Shown: positions 1 to 6,760, counted from the first letter of the stretch. The stretch: 14,358 nucleotides of DNA from an uncultured Oscillospiraceae bacterium (GCA_900546265.1 URCA01000061.1:1-14358), one strand, 5' to 3'. The notes: generated from the letters alone by a model not told the origin. Translations and numbers: made by a program.

Positions 1-4
1 TTTT

Positions 5-37
5 TGTAGGGGCCACCGCTTCGCGCTGTCCCCTACA
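5..37. repeat. Intergenic inverted repeat at the left edge
   Basis: TGTAGGGG at 5-12 is the exact reverse complement of CCCCTACA at 30-37, leaving a 17-base loop. It lies just beyond the mltG terminator, and the window begins with five T. Arms of this TGTAGGGG type resemble short dispersed intergenic repeats in clostridial genomes, but only one copy is visible here, so its repeat nature is inferred. Confidence 0.4.
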
Positions 38-51
38 TGCTTAAGCATAGG

Positions 52-87
52 AAAAAGGGCCGCCGCAATCACGCGGCAGCCCTTTTA
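52..87 (-). terminator. Intrinsic terminator after mltG
   Basis: AAAAGGGC pairs with GCCCTTTT, and an inner GCCGC pairs with GCGGC across one C/A mismatch, around a short loop. Read on the minus strand, the stem ends in a run of T (the complement of the A run at 52-57). It begins directly at the mltG stop codon, so it should end the whole leftward transcript. Confidence 0.9.
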
Positions 88-1587
88 TCAGCCATACATG
101 CCGATCCCGTATTTTCTGCAGATTCTTTCGTGTTCCTTAAGGGTCTTGCTGTAATAGGTGATGCCGGTGTTGAAATCGGTGGCGAAGAAATAGCAGCCGG
201 CCACCTCCTCGTCCTGGGAGGGATTAATGGCCGCCCGGATGGCCATCAGGCCGGGATTGTTGATGGCGCCCGCCGGCAGACCGGTGCGCTTATAGGTGTC
301 ATAGGCCTTGTTTGTGATTTCCAGCCCCTCGATTTGGGAAATGAAATCGTTGATATACTTCTGGGTGGAATCACACTCGAGCCGGGGGTATTCCGACGGG
401 TTGTTCAGCCGGTTATACAGCACCCGGGAAACCTTGAGCATATCGTCCTCCTTGGAGGCCTCGCCCTGGATGATGGAGGCCATGACGATGATTTCGTCGA
501 TGGTCTTGCCCTGGGCGCTGATGGCGGAGCGGAGCTTGGTATCCAGGCGGGCGGCAAAGTTATCGAGAAATTTACGCACCACCGTGTCCCCCGAGCTTCC
601 AGTAAAGAACTCGTAGGTATCCGGGAACATATAGCCTTCCAGCTTGTAAATCCGGCCCTCATACTGCGACCCTTGCTCGATGCCGGGGATGGCCGCCACG
701 AAATCGTAGGCGTCCCCGTATTTGCCGTACACCACCGCCTCGAAGAAATCGTCGGCGTCGCACACGCCGGCCTTTTCCAGTTCCTCGGCGATTTGGTTGA
801 TGGTAAAGCCTTCCTTAATGGTCACCGACACCGATTCCCGGGGCTTGGAGTTCTGTAGGATACGGATCATTTCCCCATAGCCCATGTTGGGCGCGAGGGT
901 GAAGGTGCCGGGCTGATAGGTACCGTCGGCCTTGGTCAGCTTGGAATACAGCCGGAACACGAGGGGCTGATCGATGACGCCCCCCTCCTTGAGCGCGTCG
1001 GCCACCTGCTGGGTGGAGGCGCCGCGGGGGATAACCACGTCCACCTTCCCGGAGGATTTGCCCAGGCCCGCCAAATCGATGGCGCCGGTGATGGTGAAAT
1101 ACGCCAGCACACCGGAAATCCCCAACACCAGCACCGCGTAAATGATGCCGCGTACACAGCCCCAGGTGCTTTTCTTCGTCTTCTTTTTCTTTTTGCCCCG
1201 GCCGGCTTCCTCCGGCTCCTCTTCCGGCTCCTTCCCGTCGGCTTCCTCTTTCGGCCCCTCGGGTTCAGCCGCCGGCTCGTCTTCGTCCAGGGATTCGGCC
1301 GTCTCTTCGGCCGGCTCCCCGGACGGGGCAGGCTCCTCCGTGTCATTGACGGACGGCGGAGCGGGCTCCTCCGTTTTCTGAAACTCCTCGTCCAGATCGA
1401 TGTCCAGCTTGAAGCCAGAAACCTTGTTCTTTCGCTCCTCCGAGATTTTGGCCGCCGTATGTTCGTCCACCTTCAGAACCTCGCCCAGCCGTTCCTCTTC
1501 CCGGCTACGCGCCGCCTTTTCGGCCTCCAGATCCTCCAGCAGCTTGTCCACGGAACGCTCCGGCTGGGTGTTATCGTGTTCGGACAC
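88..1587 (-). CDS. mltG: Endolytic murein transglycosylase MltG (YceG family)
   Basis: MltG is a membrane-anchored lytic transglycosylase that cuts nascent peptidoglycan glycan strands. The 499-residue product has an acidic, proline-rich cytoplasmic N-terminus (about 1-130) ending in a lysine cluster. One transmembrane helix follows (about 146-167), then an extracellular YceG domain. Visible family motifs are FPDTYEF (321-327), ASIIQGEA (370-377) and TGLPAGAINNPG (435-446). The E. coli counterpart of the second motif has two glutamates (ASIVEKE). Here the first is Gln374 and the second, Glu376, is kept. The start chosen is GTG at 1587, because the GAAGGAG at 1598-1604 lies 10 nt upstream of it. 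A GTG at 1596 is almost abutting that site. It is the last gene of the leftward run, 61 bases after the cyclo-ligase stop codon, and is followed by a terminator. Confidence 0.93.
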   Translation of the reverse strand: MSEHDNTQPERSVDKLLEDLEAEKAARSREEERLGEVLKVDEHTAAKISEERKNKVSGFKLDIDLDEEFQKTEEPAPPSVNDTEEPAPSGEPAEETAESLDEDEPAAEPEGPKEEADGKEPEEEPEEAGRGKKKKKTKKSTWGCVRGIIYAVLVLGISGVLAYFTITGAIDLAGLGKSSGKVDVVIPRGASTQQVADALKEGGVIDQPLVFRLYSKLTKADGTYQPGTFTLAPNMGYGEMIRILQNSKPRESVSVTIKEGFTINQIAEELEKAGVCDADDFFEAVVYGKYGDAYDFVAAIPGIEQGSQYEGRIYKLEGYMFPDTYEFFTGSSGDTVVRKFLDNFAARLDTKLRSAISAQGKTIDEIIVMASIIQGEASKEDDMLKVSRVLYNRLNNPSEYPRLECDSTQKYINDFISQIEGLEITNKAYDTYKRTGLPAGAINNPGLMAIRAAINPSQDEEVAGCYFFATDFNTGITYYSKTLKEHERICRKYGIGMYG

Positions 1588-1597
1588 GCGCCTCACA

Positions 1598-1604
1598 CTC
1601 CTTC
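1598..1604 (-). promoter_or_regulatory. Ribosome binding site that sets the mltG start
   Basis: GAAGGAG on the minus strand. It is 1 nt from the GTG at 1596 and 10 nt from the GTG at 1587. This favours the latter as the initiation codon. Confidence 0.65.
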
Positions 1605-1648
1605 AATTTTCGGTAGGGATAAACGGCTCTGCGCCGATGACGGCCCGG

Positions 1649-2245
1649 CTATCCGCGCCGGTCGCCGGTGCGCCGAAGGTATCGTTCGGTCACCAGCAGC
1701 TCGGCCGGGCGGTCAAACCGCCCGTGCGGCAGCTTGCGGCGCACGCATTCGCTGTAGCAGATGCCAACCATATGGCCGCCGAAATTGGCCAGGAAGCGGT
1801 CGTAGTACCCTTTTCCATAGCCGAGGCGATACCCATGCCAATCATAGCACAGGGCGGGTATCAAGCACAAGCCGGAAGAGAAATCTTTTACCAGCCGCGC
1901 CGGATCGGGCCGGGGCTCCAGCACCCCGAAGGTCCCCGGCTCCAGCTCGTCCAGACCGCGGATGAGATAAAACTCCATATCCCTGGTGCCGGGCACGCAG
2001 CGGGGCACCGCCACCTGCTTGCCGTCGGCCAGCGCGCGCTCAATAATCCGGCGGGTATCCACCTCGATGGCGGTGGACACATAGGTCAGCAGCATCCGGC
2101 AGCGCTTATACTGCCAGAGTGCGGCCACGCGCCTCGCGATGATCTCGTCGTACGCATCCTGTATTTCCCGCGGCATATTGCGCCGCAGGCGTTTATACTG
2201 CTCTCTCAGCCCAGCTTTAATCGGGCGGATGTCCCCTACCGGCAT
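1649..2245 (-). CDS. fau: 5-formyltetrahydrofolate cyclo-ligase
   Basis: This cytosolic enzyme uses ATP to convert 5-formyl-THF (folinate) into 5,10-methenyl-THF, returning a storage or inhibitory folate to the one-carbon pool. The 198-residue length is normal for the family. The signature GYRLGYGKGYYDRF lies at 138-151, and the folate/ATP-site segment YVSTAIEVDT at 55-64. The C-terminal LPHGRFDRPAELLVTE (172-187) matches the usual end region. The ATG at 2245 overlaps the end of the upstream DJ-1 gene by 10 bases, which suggests translational coupling; there is a weak AAGGA about 10 nt upstream. Lying in the same run as thyX, whose substrate is methylene-THF, it fits a folate-recycling role. 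Family assignment is firm; the symbol is borrowed from E. coli. Confidence 0.93.
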   Translation of the reverse strand: MPVGDIRPIKAGLREQYKRLRRNMPREIQDAYDEIIARRVAALWQYKRCRMLLTYVSTAIEVDTRRIIERALADGKQVAVPRCVPGTRDMEFYLIRGLDELEPGTFGVLEPRPDPARLVKDFSSGLCLIPALCYDWHGYRLGYGKGYYDRFLANFGGHMVGICYSECVRRKLPHGRFDRPAELLVTERYLRRTGDRRG

Positions 2246-2784
2246 TGCATGGATTTCCTTATCTGCTCGGCCCGTTCGGGAGAGACCAGGCGCGCCGCGA
2301 TTTCCAGGCCGAAATCCACGGCCACGCCAGCGCCCCGAGCGGTGATGACGGTTCCATCGGTCACCACCGGCTCAGTGAGCACCTGTGCGCCCTCCAGCTC
2401 CTGTTCATAGCCGGGGAAGCAGACAGCCTTCCGCCCGCGGAGCAGGCCCTTATGGCCCAGGATAGAGGGGGCGGCGCAGATGGCGCAGATATAGGCGTTC
2501 TGCCGCCGGGCCGTTTCCAGCGCGCAGGCCACCACCGGCGACTGCTCCAGATGGAGGGTGCCCGGCATGCCGCCCGGCAGCACCACGGCCTGCAGGGCGT
2601 CCATGTCCTGTTTTTCCCAGGCGGCCTCGTCCATATCGGCCCCCACGGGGATCCCATGGGCGCCGCAGACCGTCCGGCCACCGATCCCCACGGTGACAAC
2701 CGTCAGCTCAGCCCGGCGGAGCACGTCCACCACGGCCAGCGCTTCGATTTCTTCAAATCCGTCGGCCAGAAACACGGCCACCAT
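2236..2784 (-). CDS. DJ-1/PfpI (ThiJ, YajL-like) family protein
   Basis: This is a 182-residue class I glutamine-amidotransferase-like fold protein of the DJ-1 family. GFEEIEAL (9-16) carries the conserved glutamate (Glu14, equivalent to human DJ-1 Glu18). The nucleophile elbow AICAAPSIL (101-109) carries Cys103, equivalent to DJ-1 Cys106. The length matches DJ-1/YajL (about 185-195). The family includes proposed deglycases, chaperones and redox sensors, so the precise activity cannot be read from sequence. The frame is open for 43 codons upstream, but the conserved fold starts at MVAVFLADGF, and ATG 2784 has GAAAGG 9 nt upstream; ATGs at 2790 and 2793 are alternatives. Its stop codon lies inside the start of the cyclo-ligase gene. 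Confidence 0.88.
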   Translation of the reverse strand: MVAVFLADGFEEIEALAVVDVLRRAELTVVTVGIGGRTVCGAHGIPVGADMDEAAWEKQDMDALQAVVLPGGMPGTLHLEQSPVVACALETARRQNAYICAICAAPSILGHKGLLRGRKAVCFPGYEQELEGAQVLTEPVVTDGTVITARGAGVAVDFGLEIAARLVSPERAEQIRKSMQCR

Positions 2785-2793
2785 ATCCATCAT

Positions 2794-2799
2794 CCTTTC
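2794..2799 (-). promoter_or_regulatory. Ribosome binding site for the DJ-1 gene
   Basis: GAAAGG on the minus strand, 9 nt before ATG 2784. It directly touches the ATG at 2793, which therefore is a poor start. Confidence 0.5.
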
Positions 2800-2843
2800 G
2801 AGCAAGCGACGTCGCGCCCGCCTATTTATAAGAGAAGCCGGCC

Positions 2844-3677
2844 TTATTCCAGCGTCAGCCCGAGATAAGGCGGGCCAGCCGGCCGCCGGGCCGCGTCGGA
2901 CAGCGGCCGCCACATGGCGAAGGCCTCCCCCGGCCGGGTTTCGTCCGCCGGGCGGACGATTTCATACCGGGAGCTGGGAAAGCATTCCAGAAGCGCCCGG
3001 CCGTAATCGGCCAGCCGCTCCGGCGGGCAGAGCAGTTCCCGCACCAGCAGGGTATCCCCCGCCCTTTCGCACAGCGCGCAGCCGTCGGGGCCGATCAGCA
3101 CGCCGGAAGCGGTATCCACCGCCTGCCCGGCCAGCCTTTCCTCCCAGCGAATCCAGCAGGGATGCGCCGCCAGCAGCGCATCCCGCCGGGCCCCGTAGTC
3201 GGGGCAGGCGGAGAAGCGCGCGATACCCGCCGAACAGCCGCCCAACGCGGCCAGCTCTTCCCGGGACAGCCGCAGCACGGCGGCGGTAAACCAGTTTTCA
3301 TAGCCGAACCGGCGGTAATACGCCGTCAGCGACGGCTCGCCGGGGCGGAGAAAGGAGGCTGCTTGTCCCCGGCGGGACGCTTCCTCATGGGCCTGGCGAA
3401 GCAGAGCGCCGAAAAGACCCTGACCCCGGTAAGCCGGCAGGGTGGCGGCGGCGTAGATATACTGCACAGGATAGGTGCTCGTCCCATTGTGCCATACGGC
3501 GGGGAGCAGGAAGGCCATGGAGACCGGCCGGCCGGCCCGGCATTCCACCATACAGTCCGCGGGGCGGTACAGCCGGCCGAAGGCCCGATCAATGAGTTCG
3601 GGAGAATCCTCCGGGAAGGAGGCGGCCCAGATGGCTTTCAAGGCCGGGATTTGATCCGGCCGCGACAATTCCGCCAT
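2844..3677 (-). CDS. GNAT family N-acetyltransferase
   Basis: The 277-residue protein has an N-terminal GNAT acyl-CoA transferase domain. VQYIYAAATLPAYRGQGLFG (71-90) is the beta4/motif A region, with the RGQGLF pyrophosphate-binding loop at 84-89. AYYRRFGYE (119-127) is the typical motif B end. Residues about 130-277 form a second region of the kind seen in Eis-like two-domain acetyltransferases, but the C-terminal sterol-carrier domain of full-length Eis (about 400 residues) is absent. The acceptor substrate cannot be predicted. AAGGAGG sits about 9 nt before the ATG, so the start is secure. It lies 48 bases after the DUF2156 gene and 59 bases before the DJ-1 start, within the same leftward transcription unit. 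Confidence 0.85.
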   Translation of the reverse strand: MAELSRPDQIPALKAIWAASFPEDSPELIDRAFGRLYRPADCMVECRAGRPVSMAFLLPAVWHNGTSTYPVQYIYAAATLPAYRGQGLFGALLRQAHEEASRRGQAASFLRPGEPSLTAYYRRFGYENWFTAAVLRLSREELAALGGCSAGIARFSACPDYGARRDALLAAHPCWIRWEERLAGQAVDTASGVLIGPDGCALCERAGDTLLVRELLCPPERLADYGRALLECFPSSRYEIVRPADETRPGEAFAMWRPLSDAARRPAGPPYLGLTLE

Positions 3678-3725
3678 GAAAGAGGCCCTCCTTTCCGCAG
3701 GGATCCGACAGGCCGATCCGGTGCT

Positions 3726-4631
3726 TCAGCGAATTTCTGTACACAGGTATTTTTCCAGCACCAGCGCCGGATAATAAGACAGCTTAGCCTTGCGCAGGCC
3801 TTCGATATTCAAATCGTTTTCCCGGTTCACCAAAGGGTATGCCGCCAGCTCCCGGGCTGTAAATTCCTTGTTGATGACGGCATAGGCCCCTTTGTATTCC
3901 GGCAGGGCCTTTTCCACATGCACGTCGAACACGGTGCCGGATATAGGCGAGCCCAGGGAAAAGGCGATCACCTTGCCGTCCACCCGGATGAGGCCGCCCT
4001 TCAGAGACAGCTCGTCCCGGTGGCGCAGGGCCTCCCGGATGGCGCAGTTCTCCGACTTAAGCCCCTTGTCGGCGCAGTTGCCCTTGCCCTTGCACCATTC
4101 GGTGGCCATGTCGGCGGCTTCCCCCGCGTTGGCGTCGTCGATGGTTTCATAGGTCCAGGCGTACTGCTTGCTGAAACCGGCCACATGGTTGCGCTTGCCG
4201 TGGTATTTCTTTCCGGCCAGCAGGGCCAGGTCAGCCTGGTTATAGATATAATCGGCGTCTCCCGGCGAGGGAGCGCAGGCAAACCGGCCGGGGAACCAGT
4301 CGGAAAGCCGCTCGGTATCCGGCGCCTCGGCACCGAACAGCCGGAGCGGGTAGCCTTCCGCGCGGCAATGCTCCAGCAGGATGGACACGCCTTCCCGCAG
4401 ATCGCCGCCCACCGGCATCATATACGTGCTGGCCGGCCCGTGGCCGGATTTGAGAAACAGATGCTCCCCGCAATGGGCCACTTGGTTTTCGTAGTATTTC
4501 CGCCACATGAAAATGGTGGTGAAGGAATATTCACAAGCCTTGTTGTCCGCCGCGCGCAGGATGGGCACCATCCAGGAGGCGTCCGTCAGACAGGGTTCGT
4601 GAAATTCGAGAGTCGTGACTAAGCTTGGCAT
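3726..4631 (-). CDS. Standalone DUF2156 protein (PG-lysyltransferase C-terminal-like)
   Basis: The 301-residue soluble protein matches the DUF2156 fold, a GNAT-like pair also found as the catalytic C-terminus of MprF (phosphatidylglycerol lysyltransferase). Characteristic segments are DYIYNQADLALLAGKKYHGK (127-146), KGGLIRVDGKVIAFSLG (211-227), and VNRENDLNIEGLRKAKLSYY (268-287). There is no transmembrane flippase domain, so it is not MprF. It may transfer an aminoacyl or acyl group to a lipid or another acceptor, which is an inference from the fold. The ATG at 4631 is preceded by AAAGG about 9 nt upstream. That site overlaps the tmk end, and the two genes are separated by only 17 bases. Confidence 0.85.
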   Translation of the reverse strand: MPSLVTTLEFHEPCLTDASWMVPILRAADNKACEYSFTTIFMWRKYYENQVAHCGEHLFLKSGHGPASTYMMPVGGDLREGVSILLEHCRAEGYPLRLFGAEAPDTERLSDWFPGRFACAPSPGDADYIYNQADLALLAGKKYHGKRNHVAGFSKQYAWTYETIDDANAGEAADMATEWCKGKGNCADKGLKSENCAIREALRHRDELSLKGGLIRVDGKVIAFSLGSPISGTVFDVHVEKALPEYKGAYAVINKEFTARELAAYPLVNRENDLNIEGLRKAKLSYYPALVLEKYLCTEIR

Positions 4632-4648
4632 ACGTTACGTCCTTTGTA

Positions 4649-5308
4649 TTATTCCAGCGCGAGCGCGGCAATCAGCGCGCGGGTGATGTCTTCCGGGGGA
4701 AGAGGCTTCCCCTCCCGGCCACAGGGGATCACATGCCAGCCGCCCCGTTCAGCGGCATACAGCGCCGTCTGCCGGCAGCGGCGCAAGTACAGGCTGTCCC
4801 TCTCGTGGATGTCCTTTTTCTTTTCGTCTCCCTCATATCGGGCGGACAGCAGCGTCTGGGCCACGTCCAGCGGCATGTCGAGAAACACGACGTCGTCCGG
4901 CCGGGGCAGCCCGAGCAAACGGTATTCGTAATCCTCCAGCCAGGCGAGATAGCCGTCCCATTCCTCCGGGGGAAGCTTGGCCATCTGATGGATGGCGTTG
5001 GAAGTAGCGTACCGGGCGGCAACGATGAGGGCGCCCGCCTCGTAATCGGCCTGCCAGAACCGCTTATAGCTGGCATACCGATCCACCGCGTAAAAGGAGG
5101 AGGCGGCGTAGGCGTTCACCGCGTCGGCGGAACCGCCCAGCTCCCCGGCCAGGTACATTTTCACAAGCGCCGAGGAGGGCTGGGCATAGTCGGGAAACGA
5201 GATTTGCTTATAGCTTACCCCGGCGGCGGACAGATACTCGTTCAGGCGGGCCAGCTGGGTGGATTTCCCGCTGCCGTCCAGGCCGTCGATGACCACCAGC
5301 CGTCCCAT
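4649..5308 (-). CDS. tmk: Thymidylate kinase (dTMP kinase)
   Basis: Tmk phosphorylates dTMP to dTDP with ATP, the step after ThyX. The 219-residue protein begins with a P-loop GLDGSGKST (9-17). It then shows SFPDY (37-41), FYAVDRYASY (72-81), RYATSNAIHQ (99-108) and VFLDMPLDVA (141-150), the pattern of the clostridial Tmk branch. The motif usually read as DRYxxS appears here as A98-R-Y-A-T-S, so the aspartate is replaced by alanine (GCC, one base from GAC). ATG 5308 shares its A with the thyX stop in TGATG, and GAAGGAG at 5317-5323 is 8 nt upstream; a GTG at 5311 is a less well-spaced alternative. Coupling to thyX places both dTMP steps together. Confidence 0.93.
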   Translation of the reverse strand: MGRLVVIDGLDGSGKSTQLARLNEYLSAAGVSYKQISFPDYAQPSSALVKMYLAGELGGSADAVNAYAASSFYAVDRYASYKRFWQADYEAGALIVAARYATSNAIHQMAKLPPEEWDGYLAWLEDYEYRLLGLPRPDDVVFLDMPLDVAQTLLSARYEGDEKKKDIHERDSLYLRRCRQTALYAAERGGWHVIPCGREGKPLPPEDITRALIAALALE

Positions 5309-6078
5309 CACGTCCGCTCCTTCAGCTGCTGATAATGGGCCCGCACCTCTTTGGCCCGGCCGCAGGACATCTTGCCCTCGGGGCAGGGGCCGGCGATGCA
5401 GGAGGGGCCGGCGTTCTTAAACAGATGGGGGGCGACCTCCAGGCAGAGGACGAGCATCCGCTCAGCCAATTCGCGGATTTCCCACTGGGCCCGGTTGCAG
5501 CAGCGGTGATGGAAAAAGTTCATCAAGCTGCGGGCGTTCATGGTCATGAGAATCTTGGTGGTGCAGGCGTTGGGCAGCACGAAGCGGGCGTCCTCGATGG
5601 CCTGCTTTTCGGCGGCGCGGTTCGCCTCCTTCTCCCCCATGCCGGCGGCGAGCTTGTCCGCGAGATGCTTCTCCTTCAGGCGGGCGGTCAGGCTTTCGTA
5701 GTGACGCTGATCCTCCTCCATGGCCCGGCGGAACTCGTCCGCCGCCTCGGGAATATCCGCGATCTGGGGAGGCACCACGTATTCGAACATGGTTTCCGCG
5801 ACATACCGCTGGCTCTGCACGCTGAAAGAGGCGATACGGTGGCGGGTGAGCTGCGCGAGCAGCGACCGGGACACGCCCTCGATGCCGAAGGTGAAGGACG
5901 CGTGTTCGATGGGGCTTTCGTGGCCGATTTCGGCCAGCATCTCCACAAAGGAAGCGGTTTTTTCCTCGGTGAGGCTCTCCATCACGTCGTCGATGGTAGC
6001 AGGCGAGTAGCACAGGCGGGCCGCCGCAGCCAGGATATGCTCCGGCTGGGGGGTGTGCGCCAGCAGTGTGACTTTCAT
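5308..6078 (-). CDS. thyX: FAD-dependent thymidylate synthase ThyX
   Basis: ThyX methylates dUMP to dTMP using 5,10-methylene-THF, FAD and NAD(P)H, releasing THF; it replaces ThyA. The 256-residue protein carries the ThyX signature RHRX7S as RHR at 79-81 and Ser89, followed by QRY. The C-terminal half has RSLMNFFHHRCCNRAQWEIR, the conserved dUMP/FAD-binding stretch. It ends in a cysteine-rich tail (CIAGPCPEGKMSCGR) that is common in clostridial ThyX. The frame is open for 19 codons further upstream, but MKVTLLAHTP is the family start, and an AAGGAAGG lies about 9 nt before ATG 6078. The extra codons would begin next to the promoter. It is first in the leftward operon. Confidence 0.95.
   Translation of the reverse strand: MKVTLLAHTPQPEHILAAAARLCYSPATIDDVMESLTEEKTASFVEMLAEIGHESPIEHASFTFGIEGVSRSLLAQLTRHRIASFSVQSQRYVAETMFEYVVPPQIADIPEAADEFRRAMEEDQRHYESLTARLKEKHLADKLAAGMGEKEANRAAEKQAIEDARFVLPNACTTKILMTMNARSLMNFFHHRCCNRAQWEIRELAERMLVLCLEVAPHLFKNAGPSCIAGPCPEGKMSCGRAKEVRAHYQQLKERT
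5317..5323 (-). promoter_or_regulatory. Ribosome binding site for tmk inside thyX
   Basis: GAAGGAG on the minus strand lies within the last codons of thyX, 8 nt before ATG 5308. The spacing favours ATG 5308 over GTG 5311. Confidence 0.65.
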
Positions 6079-6118
6079 ATTTGTGACCCTTCCTTTCGCA
6101 GAGACCGGCGCGGGGCCG

Positions 6119-6133
6119 GCGGCAAATTGCCGC
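6119..6133. promoter_or_regulatory. 15-bp palindrome in the thyX leader
   Basis: GCGGCAA and TTGCCGC are perfect inverted arms around a central A. The site lies about 4 to 18 nt downstream of the expected thyX transcription start, and another 5-bp hairpin (6105-6119) adjoins it. It could be an operator or the first hairpin of the leader RNA; the sequence alone does not decide. Confidence 0.45.
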
Positions 6134-6143
6134 ATGTCAGCTT

Positions 6144-6172
6144 ATTATAACAGAATTTCCTCCCATGTTCAA
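6144..6172 (-). promoter_or_regulatory. Sigma-A type promoter of the thyX operon
   Basis: On the minus strand, TTGAAC (6167-6172) is separated by exactly 17 bases from a perfect TATAAT (6144-6149). The predicted start is near 6137, giving a leader of about 60 nt before thyX. Confidence 0.85.
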
Positions 6173-6222
6173 GACGGCGGCCGGCTCTTTTATTCTCGGC
6201 GGTGAGGGCGGCGCTCCAACAC

Positions 6223-6251
6223 AAAAAGAGACGGCCGTCTAGCCGTCTCTT
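6223..6251 (-). terminator. Intrinsic terminator after comEA-like gene
   Basis: GAGACGGC (6228-6235) pairs with GCCGTCTC (6242-6249) around a 6-base loop, with A/T pairs extending the stem. On the minus strand it runs into five T. It starts 4 bases beyond the comEA stop codon. Confidence 0.88.
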
Positions 6252-6255
6252 GTCT

Positions 6256-6624
6256 TTATTCCACCGTCAGATAGGGTCGCCATTCCTCCAGCTTTTTCTC
6301 CCCTATGCCGTCGACCTGCAGCAGCTCCTCCAGGGAATGAAAGCCGCCGTGACTGTCCCGATAGGCGAGGATTTTGTCCGCCGTCACGTCCCCGATGCCG
6401 CTGATTTGCAGCAGCTCCGCCCGACTGGCGGTATTGAGGTTGATTTTTTCCGCCACGGCGGACGACGGCGGCGCCGATGCCGTATACGGCGGCTGCGAAT
6501 AGACCACCCGTTCGACCGGGGCAAAGTCCGGGGCGCTGATGACCGCGCACAGGCCCACCGCCGTGAGCAGCCCCGCCGCGGCAGCCCACAGCAGGATTTC
6601 CCGCCGTTCATCCTGTTCCGCCAT
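6256..6624 (-). CDS. comEA: Short ComEA-like helix-hairpin-helix DNA-binding protein
   Basis: The 122-residue protein has a short N-terminal cytoplasmic stretch, one membrane helix (about 10-31), a Pro/Ser/Ala linker, and a C-terminal double HhH domain. That domain runs from INLNTASRAELLQISGIG (61-78) to LLQVDGIGEKKLEEWRPYL. This is the DNA-binding half of ComEA, which captures double-stranded DNA outside the membrane during natural transformation. The SLBB domain of typical ComEA (about 200 residues) is missing, and no comEB/comEC gene is adjacent, so a role in competence is likely but not shown. ATG 6624 was preferred over an ATG at 6678 because the promoter's -35 box overlaps the latter. 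A G-rich site lies about 6 nt upstream. It has its own promoter and terminator. Confidence 0.85.
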   Translation of the reverse strand: MAEQDERREILLWAAAAGLLTAVGLCAVISAPDFAPVERVVYSQPPYTASAPPSSAVAEKINLNTASRAELLQISGIGDVTADKILAYRDSHGGFHSLEELLQVDGIGEKKLEEWRPYLTVE

Positions 6625-6653
6625 ACCCGTCCCCCCTGGAAAATTCTTCCTCC

Positions 6654-6683
6654 ATTGTACTCGCCGGATAGGCCACATGGCAA
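6654..6683 (-). promoter_or_regulatory. Promoter of the comEA-like gene
   Basis: On the minus strand, TTGCCA (6678-6683), an 18-base spacer and TACAAT (6654-6659). The predicted start is near 6647, about 23 nt before ATG 6624. Confidence 0.7.
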
Positions 6684-6717
6684 GTGAGAGTTATTCACAT
6701 TGCCTAAAATCCCAAAA

Positions 6718-6733
6718 ATGACGGATTCGTCAT
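6718..6733. promoter_or_regulatory. Dyad operator upstream of the response regulator gene
   Basis: ATGACG-GATT-CGTCAT is a perfect 6+6 inverted repeat with a 4-base spacer in the divergent comEA/regulator region. Its right arm ends 21 nt before the TACAAT box. The same TGAC-N4-GTCA layout recurs at 8516-8531, so it is probably the binding site of the adjacent response regulator (autoregulation); that assignment is inferred. Confidence 0.6.
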
Positions 6734-6760
6734 GCAAAGCGGCGCAAAATCGGTTACAAT
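6731..6760 (+). promoter_or_regulatory. Probable promoter of the regulator/kinase genes
   Basis: TACAAT at 6755-6760 is a good -10 box, but the bases at the -35 position (about 6731-6737) do not match TTGACA and overlap the operator's right arm. A weak -35 under an operator is typical of a promoter that needs an activator. The predicted start near 6767 leaves about 28 nt before the GTG. Confidence 0.5.

Noticed and set aside
2794..2843. Possible internal promoter (TATAAA-like on the minus strand) before the DJ-1 gene
   Set aside because: There is an AT-rich -10-like sequence but no acceptable -35 at 16-18 bases. It was not strong enough to annotate.
3162..4622. A 486-codon open frame on the plus strand opposite the GNAT and DUF2156 genes
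   Set aside because: Its product resembles no family, it lacks a ribosome site, and it mirrors two well-supported genes. Long antisense frames are expected in GC-rich DNA.
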